A program made the position numbers and the translations under genes. A stretch of DNA of 7,570 nucleotides. Source: Pseudomonadota bacterium (lineage in GTDB: Bacteria; Desulfobacterota; Desulfobacteria; Desulfobacterales; Desulfosarcinaceae). This document shows, piece after piece, positions 1 through 5,268 of the stretch. The notes beneath the pieces are model-generated. The model was not told where the DNA came from and made no database searches. It worked only from the letters and a program-made list of their open reading frames with translations. The stretch spans positions 1 to 7,570 of the forward strand of contig JAEYRZ010000097.1 in the NCBI GenBank assembly GCA_023435265.1. Reading direction: 5' to 3'. Every line of letters starts with the position of its first letter. Position 1 is the first letter of the stretch.

Positions 1-72
1 ATCGAGGATCTTCTTCAAACGCTTGAGACCGCGTTCCACGGATTCGCCCTTTTTAAGACGTACCTGGATCAT
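1..72 (-). CDS. rpsU: 30S ribosomal protein S21, N-terminal part (runs off window)
   Basis: The first 24 codons are present, starting at the ATG at 72-70 and continuing past base 1. The peptide begins MIQVRLKKGES and continues with VERGLKRLKK. This is the short basic start of bacterial S21: a beta strand ending in a charged turn, then a helix rich in Lys and Arg. S21 is a small protein of the 30S platform near the 3' end of 16S rRNA and takes part in initiation. A very strong Shine-Dalgarno (AAAGGAGGTG, 90-81) sits 8 bases before the ATG and fixes the start. The gene lies 25 bases downstream of tRNA-Thr on the same strand with no promoter visible between them, so co-transcription followed by tRNA processing is likely. 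Only about a third of the expected protein is visible, so the identification rests on this N-terminus. Confidence 0.85.
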   Translation of the reverse strand, partial: MIQVRLKKGESVERGLKRLKKILD

Positions 73-97
73 TGTTTGCTCACCTCCTTTCCGAAAA

Positions 98-173
98 TGG
101 AGCCAGCGAAGGGACTCGAACCCCCGACCCACTGATTACAAATCAGTAGCTCTACCTGCTGAGCTACGCTGGC
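98..173 (-). tRNA. tRNA-Thr (anticodon UGU)
   Basis: A complete 76-base cloverleaf reads on the minus strand. The acceptor stem is GCCAGCG paired with CGCTGGC, followed by discriminator T and an encoded CCA (+ strand tgg at 98-100). The D arm carries AGCTCAGCAGGTAGAGC. The anticodon stem ACTGA/TCAGT closes the loop TTTGTAA, giving anticodon TGT, which reads ACA and related Thr codons. The T arm contains GGTTCGAGTCC. The gene is directly upstream of rpsU on the same strand. Confidence 0.97.
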
Positions 174-231
174 CTGATCGTTCGATTTGTCCGACACCGC
201 TTCGACCCATCGGGTCTTAAATTCCAAATAA

Positions 232-259
232 ACCCTACCTACTAAAAAGGCACTGTCTA
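232..259 (-). promoter_or_regulatory. Candidate sigma70 promoter for tRNA-Thr/rpsU
   Basis: On the minus strand, TAGACA (259-254) is followed after 16 bases by TAGGGT (237-232). These match the -35 and -10 consensus at five and four of six positions. The site lies in an AT-rich stretch about 60 bases before the 5' end of tRNA-Thr, the right place for a promoter of the tRNA-rpsU unit. It was found by eye only. Confidence 0.35.
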
Positions 260-455
260 CTTTGAAATGTTTTAAAATGCAAGTTTAATTTTCAGTCAGC
301 CCAATTTTCTGATGACCGGCGATCGTAAAAGGGCCTGAACGCGATGGGCTCCGCCAGGTGAATTCGAAGCAGAAAAGTCTGTTTGCAAACCATTTTTAGC
401 ATCAAGTCCAAGAACATGCATACCGATAATGGCCTTGAGGTCGACCGAGAATTAC

Positions 456-484
456 TTGACAAAAGCCGTACCGGTTGTGGTATT
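456..484 (+). promoter_or_regulatory. Candidate promoter upstream of the lytic transglycosylase gene
   Basis: A perfect TTGACA (456-461) is followed after 17 bases by GGTATT (479-484), which matches the -10 consensus at only three positions. An extended -10 TG at 476-477 could compensate. Transcription would begin near 491, leaving a leader of about 90 bases before the coding sequence. The exact -35 makes this the best plus-strand candidate in the gap, but the -10 is weak. Confidence 0.3.
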
Positions 485-582
485 CGTTGCCGCAGCCAAA
501 CTAAAAGCGTGCGTTTATCCCAAAAACCCCTTGAATTGCAATACTGAACTGAAGCTCGACACCTCCTCAACCCCTTAGACTA

Positions 583-2391
583 TTGGGAAAGAAATTGAAA
601 AACAGAATCGCTCTCATCGCTTTGGCCGCTTCGTTGTTATTGTCCGGTTGCGGGCACATTGGAACCGGCGCCGCCCCCGAAACCGTTCAGATTCCGTCCG
701 AGCAATCCCCGGCCGATGAGGGATCGGCTTCCGGCACCGCTCTCGCAGTCGAGGAGGAGGAATCGCTGCCCGATATCACCGAGGAACCGGCGGTCGACCA
801 TCCGTTGAAATCGAACCGAACGGGGCAGGTCGCCATTAATAAAAAAGAACAGTCCATGTTGGATGAAGCTCTGGATTTCTGCGACGTGGCCCAGTCCTTC
901 TGGCAGAAAGGGGAGTTGGAAAGCGCCTTGGACGCACTGGACAAGGCCTACTCCCTGATCCTGGAAATCGATCAGGACGACGCCAAGCTCAGCCAGCAGA
1001 AAGAGGACCTGCGGTACCTGATTTCAAAGCGTATTCTGGAGATCTATGCCTCGCGCAATATCGTGGTCAACGGCAACCACAATGAGATCCCCCTGGAGAT
1101 GAATCCGCATGTCGAAGCCGAACTGCAGCGCTTCTCCGGGATTGAAAAGACATTTTTCCAGGAGTCTTATCGACGTTCCGAAAAATACCGGCCGCACATT
1201 CTGGAAGCGCTGAGGAACGCAGGTTTGCCCGAGGAATTGTCCTGGCTGCCGTTGATCGAAAGCGGCTACAAAGTCAAAGCGCTTTCCAGGGCCAGGGCGC
1301 TCGGTTTATGGCAGTTTATTCCATCCACAGGCTACAAGTTCGGGTTGAAGCGCAACCATTTTGTGGATGAGCGCATCGATTTCATCAAATCCACGGATGC
1401 CGCCATCGCCTATCTCAAGGAGCTGCACTCCATTTTCGGCGACTGGATGACCGTGCTGGCCGCCTACAATTGCGGCGAGGGACGCGTGCTGCAGGTGATC
1501 CGCTCTCAGAACGTCAATTACCTGGACAACTTCTGGGATCTGTATCAGCGCCTGCCGAGGGAGACGGCCCGCTATGTTCCGCGCTTTCTGGCGACCTTGC
1601 ACATGGTCCAGAACGCACAGCAATACGGCCTGGACCAGCTTGAGTTGGAACAACCGCTGCAATTCGAGGAGATCGAGCTCAACCGTCAGGTTCATTTGAA
1701 GGATATCAGCGCCAACTCGGGGATTGAACTCGAGGAACTGAAGCAGCTCAATCCCGAATTGCGGTACCAGCTCCTGCCCCCGGAACCGTATCGCCTGAAA
1801 GTTCCCACACAAAGTAAAGAAGCTGTATCGGCCTGCCTGGAAACGATTCCGCTGAGCCAGCTCCCGCAGCAGTCCTACCGTGAAACGGTGTGGCATCGTG
1901 TCAGATCCGGAGAAACTCTGAGTACGATCGCCAGGCGCTATCGGATGAGCCTTCAGGCCATTATGCGGGCCAACAATCTGAAACGCTCCAATGTGATCCG
2001 GGTGGGGCAACGGCTGCGCGTCTCGCGGCCGGAAATCCCGGTCGGATCAACACCGGTCAAGGTGAATGCAATCGGCGGAACCCACCGCGTGCGACAGGGG
2101 GATTCGTTGTACATTCTCGCCAAGCGTTACAACACCACGGTTGAACAGATAAGATCGGCAAACAACCTTCCTTCCACCCGCCTGTTCATCGGCCAGGTTC
2201 TGAAAATACCCTCGGCCCTGTCCGAAGCGGAACCGACCTCCCCCGCAGGGACCGTGTATGCGGTAAAAACCGGCGATACCCCATTTACAATCGCCCAAAA
2301 GCACAATATGCAATTGGATCGTTTTCTCAAAATCAACCAACTGACCGTGCGCAGCAAAATCTACCCCGGCCAGCAGGTCTATATCGATTGA
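583..2391 (+). CDS. mltD: MltD-like lipoprotein lytic murein transglycosylase with LysM repeats
   Basis: This 602-residue enzyme cleaves the MurNAc-GlcNAc bond of peptidoglycan, forming 1,6-anhydro-MurNAc ends. A lipoprotein signal ends in the lipobox LSGC (Cys23), with Gly rather than Asp next, which by the enteric rule suggests the outer membrane. An acidic, low-complexity linker (about 30-75) leads to a helical, TPR-like stretch (about 90-160). The SLT domain (about 190-345) shows the catalytic Glu226 in LPLIESGYK, then GLWQFIPSTG and AAYNCGEGR. Three clear LysM modules follow (about 436-480, 500-543, 558-601), plus a degenerate one near 367-409; these bind glycan. The start is uncertain. 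The frame opens after a stop at 550-552 and has no ATG, so TTG at 583 or 595 must serve. The second has GGGAAAG just before it and still leaves a full signal peptide. The family assignment is firm; calling it MltD rather than a related LysM-SLT enzyme is less so. Confidence 0.93.
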   Translation: MGKKLKNRIALIALAASLLLSGCGHIGTGAAPETVQIPSEQSPADEGSASGTALAVEEEESLPDITEEPAVDHPLKSNRTGQVAINKKEQSMLDEALDFCDVAQSFWQKGELESALDALDKAYSLILEIDQDDAKLSQQKEDLRYLISKRILEIYASRNIVVNGNHNEIPLEMNPHVEAELQRFSGIEKTFFQESYRRSEKYRPHILEALRNAGLPEELSWLPLIESGYKVKALSRARALGLWQFIPSTGYKFGLKRNHFVDERIDFIKSTDAAIAYLKELHSIFGDWMTVLAAYNCGEGRVLQVIRSQNVNYLDNFWDLYQRLPRETARYVPRFLATLHMVQNAQQYGLDQLELEQPLQFEEIELNRQVHLKDISANSGIELEELKQLNPELRYQLLPPEPYRLKVPTQSKEAVSACLETIPLSQLPQQSYRETVWHRVRSGETLSTIARRYRMSLQAIMRANNLKRSNVIRVGQRLRVSRPEIPVGSTPVKVNAIGGTHRVRQGDSLYILAKRYNTTVEQIRSANNLPSTRLFIGQVLKIPSALSEAEPTSPAGTVYAVKTGDTPFTIAQKHNMQLDRFLKINQLTVRSKIYPGQQVYID

Positions 2392-2398
2392 CACCCCA

Positions 2399-2474
2399 GC
2401 CCTCGTAGCTCAGGGGATAGAGCAGCAGATTCCTAATCTGTTGGCCGCAGGTTCGATTCCTGCCGGGGGCACCA
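2399..2474 (+). tRNA. tRNA-Arg (anticodon CCU)
   Basis: A 76-base cloverleaf has acceptor stem GCCCTCG paired with CGGGGGC (one T-G pair), discriminator A and encoded CCA at 2472-2474. The D arm contains AGCTCAGGGGATAGAGC. The anticodon stem GCAGA/TCTGT (outer G-T) encloses the loop TTCCTAA, giving anticodon CCT, which reads the rare Arg codon AGG. The T arm is CAGGTTCGATTCCTG. It begins only 7 bases after the transglycosylase stop codon, so it is either read through from that gene or has a promoter inside its 3' end. Confidence 0.96.
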
Positions 2475-2488
2475 GAATAGACTCAAAG

Positions 2489-2512
2489 ACCGGGCCTTGC
2501 GCCCGGTTTTTT
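2489..2512 (+). terminator. Rho-independent terminator after tRNA-Arg
   Basis: A perfect 7-bp stem ACCGGGC (2489-2495) / GCCCGGT (2501-2507) with loop CTTGC is followed by a T run (2507-2512). It lies 14 bases after the tRNA CCA end. The preceding AAAG can also pair with the T run, extending the hairpin. It would end the mltD-tRNA-Arg transcript. Confidence 0.92.
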
Positions 2513-2824
2513 ATTCGTTGCCCCCGGTGTCAATTACTGCTTTCGTAAGCAAATGCCTGAAGGTTGGCCGCATTCCAGTTTTTAGCGCCTTCATTCGCGG
2601 TATCGACGAGCGGAGACGCACAACACCTCTCTTCCGCATCTTCACTCGGAGTACCCGTCTGAAAGAGGGGGGTGCTGGCTGCCGCCCTTCCGAAACCGGC
2701 CCCCGCGAACCTCTTGCCGTTGCCCGGTTCCGCCGCCGCCCCGAGCGCCACCCACGAAGCATTTCAACCGGCCGCAGTTACTCCTCGGCTTCGGTGACAT
2801 AGAAGGTGGCTTGAACGGACGGCT
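2513..2824. other. Intergenic region, about 310 bases, no convincing gene
   Basis: This stretch lies between the tRNA-Arg terminator and the stop codon of the minus-strand metalloprotease. Several overlapping frames are open because the DNA is GC-rich, but their products are Arg- or Ala/Gly-rich and none has a Shine-Dalgarno plus a recognisable domain. The least implausible is a 73-codon minus-strand frame with a GTG start (2751-2530) that ends close to the terminator. Just beyond the protease stop, a minus-strand frame ends with the peptide ATFYVTEAEE and a TAA; it has no start codon of its own. Both could be decayed coding sequence or chance. I see no terminator for the protease gene. Confidence 0.55.
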
Positions 2825-3415
2825 TCAGCGGGCATAGATGGAAATCAAAAAGCGTTCGCAGTCATCGCAGAACAACATGCCACGGCCGTCCACGACGGCC
2901 CGAACGTATCCTTGGTACCCGAATTTGTTGAACTCCCCCTTGCTCATGGGGCAAAGGGCCCTATCGGGAGCGAATCGGTACGCGGCGTGATCGGTCAGCC
3001 CAAGATTGTGACCGATCTCGTGCAGGGCCACCTTGATGGTTCTTTCGATCAGCAGCCGGTAATCGTCTTCCGTTTGAATGCTTTCCGGACTCAGGCGGCG
3101 GGTGCTGACGACCGCCACATCGTTGCGCGGATTTTTGCCGCCGATAATCGTATTGTAGAATTCGTCCTGATCCCCGGTTTTGAGATCGGCGTCGGTGATG
3201 CCCAGCGTATGCCCTTTGAACTCGGAATGCAGGATCATGGTCAGCAAATAGGCATCGATGCTGCCCGTCATGGGCGACTCGTGATGCGACACCCGGTATT
3301 CAGGAATGATCCCTTTGAATGCATTCAGTATTCTATGCCCCAGGGACTGCAATGAACTGAAGCTCAGGACATTGCCGACCCGCACGATATTCAACCGACC
3401 GATTTCCCCGATCAT
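2825..3415 (-). CDS. amzA: Archaemetzincin-family zinc metalloprotease (variant metal site)
   Basis: This 196-residue protein, with no signal peptide or membrane segment, is predicted to be a cytoplasmic zinc-dependent peptidase of the archaemetzincin family. Its physiological substrate is not known. The core zinc motif is HEIGHNLGLTDH (132-143), preceded by the family strand LGITDADL (71-78) and AVVSTRRLS (101-109). Downstream, CPM (155-157) and CDDC (183-186) match the family's CxM and CxxC elements of the structural zinc site. Two differences stand out. The usual third ligand His followed by Cys is Asp142-His143 here. The gaps before CPM and between CPM and CDDC are longer than in the classic pattern. 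The ATG at 3415-3413 has AAAGGCGG close upstream. The gene diverges from hisHF with 242 bases between the two starts. The family is confident; catalytic competence is unproven. Confidence 0.87.
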   Translation of the reverse strand: MIGEIGRLNIVRVGNVLSFSSLQSLGHRILNAFKGIIPEYRVSHHESPMTGSIDAYLLTMILHSEFKGHTLGITDADLKTGDQDEFYNTIIGGKNPRNDVAVVSTRRLSPESIQTEDDYRLLIERTIKVALHEIGHNLGLTDHAAYRFAPDRALCPMSKGEFNKFGYQGYVRAVVDGRGMLFCDDCERFLISIYAR

Positions 3416-3545
3416 AACCGCCTTTCTTGAGAGTTGGGTTCATAAAAACCGATACGCGGATGCCCCGACGTTCCGCCCTTTTGCCGGCCACAACGAGCCG
3501 CATTTTCGCAGCCGCCATTTTGGGGTAACGCCTGCCGCGCGCTTG

Positions 3546-3554
3546 TGTTATCAT
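3546..3554 (+). promoter_or_regulatory. Candidate extended -10 promoter for hisHF
   Basis: TGTTATCAT combines an extended -10 TGn (3546-3548) with TATCAT (3549-3554), five of six matches to consensus. No good -35 is visible 16-18 bases upstream, as is typical of extended -10 promoters. Initiation near 3561 would give a leader of about 97 bases before the hisHF ATG. Confidence 0.4.
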
Positions 3555-3657
3555 CGCCATTGTTTAAAGAGCCATTCGGCCGCAAATCGTAACCGGCCGT
3601 TCCATTGAGCCGCCTCGCACCTGTGCGGTCGGAACCGCCGATCGGAGGGAACGCTAC

Positions 3658-5247
3658 ATGATTACCCTGCTGGACTATGGTGCCGGCAATGTGCGCAGCG
3701 TCATCAACGCCATCGAGTCGCTGGGCGAAACCGTACGGGTGGCACGGACGGCCGAGGATCTCGTCGGCGCCGCAAAGCTGATTTTTCCGGGTGTGGGCGC
3801 TTTCGGCAGCATGATGCAGATTCTGCATGTGCGGGGATTCGTCGAGCCTTTGCGACACTTCATAGCCTCGGGGCGGCCTTTTTTCGGCATCTGCCTGGGG
3901 ATGCAGGCCTTGTTCGAACGCAGCGAGGAATTCGGCGGTTCGAACGGGCTCGGCCTTCTGAAAGGAACGGTGCGGCGCTTCGATATCCGGGAACCCGTGC
4001 CGCACATCGGCTGGAACGGCATCCGCGTCCGGCAGGCCTGCCCATTGTTCAAGGGGCTGCAGGGCAGCGAGAAATTCTATTTTGTCCACTCCTATCATGT
4101 GGTACCCGACGACCCGGACGTCGTCCTCACGACCACCGATTACGGGTATGAATTCACCAGTGCCGTTCAGAAAGGGCATATCGTCGGCACCCAGTTTCAT
4201 CCTGAGAAAAGCGGTGCGGCCGGCTTGCGCCTGCTGGCCAATTTCGTGGCCGACAACCGCGAGGCGGTTCAAATAGCCGCCGAACCGGCCCCAACGGCTT
4301 TGGCCAAACGCATCATCGCCTGTCTGGATGTCAGAACCAACGACGACGGCGATCTGGTGGTCACCAAGGGCGACCGTTACGATGTGCGCGATAAAGGAAC
4401 GGTTCGCAATTTGGGGCGCCCGGTGGCGCTGGCCAAGCACTATTACGAAGAGGGCGCGGATGAAATCACCTTTTTAAACATCACCGCCTTCCGTGATTTT
4501 CCTTTGCGGGATATGCCGATGTTGGAAGTCCTCAAACAGACTTCGCGCGAGGTTTTCGTCCCTTTGACCATCGGCGGGGGCATTCGAAACTATACGGACA
4601 GCACCGGCAGATTTTATTCGGCCCTGGAAGTGGCGGCCGAATACTTCCGCTCCGGCGCCGACAAGATCTCCATCGGCAGCGACGCGGTGGAAATCGTCGA
4701 GGCCCATCTCGCCGCCGGGAGCGCTTCGGGACAGAGCGCCATTGAACAGATCGCCCGTGTTTACGGCAGCCAGGCCGTCGTGATTTCGATTGATCCGCGC
4801 AGGGTATATGTCGATTCGCCGGAAGCGGTACCGCATACGGTGATCCCGACCGTTTTTAAAGGCCCCCGGGGCGAGGCGTTTTGCTGGTATCAATGCACGG
4901 TCCGGGGCGGACGCGAAGGCCGGCCGGTTGACGCCGTCACGCTGGCCCGCGTATGCCAGGAACTGGGGGCCGGCGAAATCCTGCTCAACTGCATCGACCG
5001 CGACGGAACGAACGCCGGATTCGATATCGAGCTGATCAATGCCGTCGGGAGCGCAATCACCATCCCGCTGATCGCTTCGAGCGGCGCAGGCGCCCCCGGT
5101 CATTTCCTCGACGTGTTTACGAAAACCAATGCGCAGGCGGCATTGGCCGCCGGCATCTTCCACCGCAGGGAAGTGCCGATCGCGGATGTGAAGGCCGCGC
5201 TGCACGGGCATGTGGAAATTCGAAACACCGAGCGGCCGGTGGCCTGA
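3658..5247 (+). CDS. hisHF: Imidazole glycerol phosphate synthase, fused HisH-HisF
   Basis: This 529-residue single chain carries both halves of IGP synthase. The enzyme converts PRFAR plus glutamine-derived ammonia into imidazole glycerol phosphate (histidine pathway) and AICAR (returned to purine synthesis). Residues 1-202 are the class I glutaminase: LLDYGAGNVRS, PGVGAFG (44-50), nucleophile Cys79 in GICLGMQ, and His181/Glu183 in QFHPEKSG. A short linker (about 203-215, VQIAAEPAPTAL) leads to the beta/alpha-barrel cyclase (216-529), with catalytic Asp224 in ACLDV and Asp379 in VISIDPRR. The barrel shows TIGGGIR, FLNITAFRD, LNCIDRDGTN and ASSGAGAP. These, with an enlarged barrel of about 314 residues against about 255 in usual bacterial HisF, resemble the fused HIS7 type of fungi and plants. 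The start is ATG with GGAGGG 8 bases upstream. No other his gene is adjacent. It converges on the HD-GYP gene with 21 bases between stop codons. Confidence 0.96.
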   Translation: MITLLDYGAGNVRSVINAIESLGETVRVARTAEDLVGAAKLIFPGVGAFGSMMQILHVRGFVEPLRHFIASGRPFFGICLGMQALFERSEEFGGSNGLGLLKGTVRRFDIREPVPHIGWNGIRVRQACPLFKGLQGSEKFYFVHSYHVVPDDPDVVLTTTDYGYEFTSAVQKGHIVGTQFHPEKSGAAGLRLLANFVADNREAVQIAAEPAPTALAKRIIACLDVRTNDDGDLVVTKGDRYDVRDKGTVRNLGRPVALAKHYYEEGADEITFLNITAFRDFPLRDMPMLEVLKQTSREVFVPLTIGGGIRNYTDSTGRFYSALEVAAEYFRSGADKISIGSDAVEIVEAHLAAGSASGQSAIEQIARVYGSQAVVISIDPRRVYVDSPEAVPHTVIPTVFKGPRGEAFCWYQCTVRGGREGRPVDAVTLARVCQELGAGEILLNCIDRDGTNAGFDIELINAVGSAITIPLIASSGAGAPGHFLDVFTKTNAQAALAAGIFHRREVPIADVKAALHGHVEIRNTERPVA

Positions 5248-5268
5248 GGGGCTTTATTCAGATCAGAT

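Larger units (their letters stand above)
174..582. other. Intergenic region, about 400 bases, no convincing gene
   Basis: This stretch separates the minus-strand tRNA-Thr/rpsU unit from the plus-strand transglycosylase. The part from about 215 to 295 is AT-rich and fits a promoter zone; the rest has mixed composition. The longest minus-strand reading frame (292-570) opens with a TTG immediately followed by AGGAGGTG, so no Shine-Dalgarno lies upstream of it, and its product resembles nothing I recognise. A plus-strand frame open from 362 to 547 has an ATG at 416 and encodes a short MHTDNGLEV segment. That looks faintly like the DNG block of DDE transposases, but nothing around it supports this. 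I see no RNA gene or long repeat. Confidence 0.6.

Noticed and set aside
381..390. Perfect 10-base palindrome GTTTGCAAAC as a possible operator
   Set aside because: About seven such palindromes are expected by chance in a window of this size, and no second copy or nearby promoter supports a function.
545..557. 13-base direct repeat TGAACTGAAGCTC, also present near 3352-3364
   Set aside because: One exact 13-base match in 7.5 kb is near chance expectation, and the second copy is inside the amzA coding sequence; there is no flanking similarity.
292..570. Minus-strand 92-codon frame with AGGAGGTG at its beginning
   Set aside because: The purine-rich motif lies inside the frame right after the TTG rather than upstream of a start, and the product resembles no protein I know.
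1306..2010. Long minus-strand frame of 234 codons inside the transglycosylase gene
   Set aside because: It lies wholly within a gene with firm domain evidence and encodes no recognisable domain; long antisense frames are common in GC-rich genes.
2399..2824. tRNA-Arg as an integration site for a genomic island
   Set aside because: No integrase and no direct repeat of the tRNA 3' end is visible downstream; the neighbouring genes look like ordinary chromosomal genes.
3412..4440. 342-codon minus-strand frame across the hisH half
   Set aside because: It is antisense to a certain gene and has the His/Gln/Asp-rich composition typical of shadow frames.
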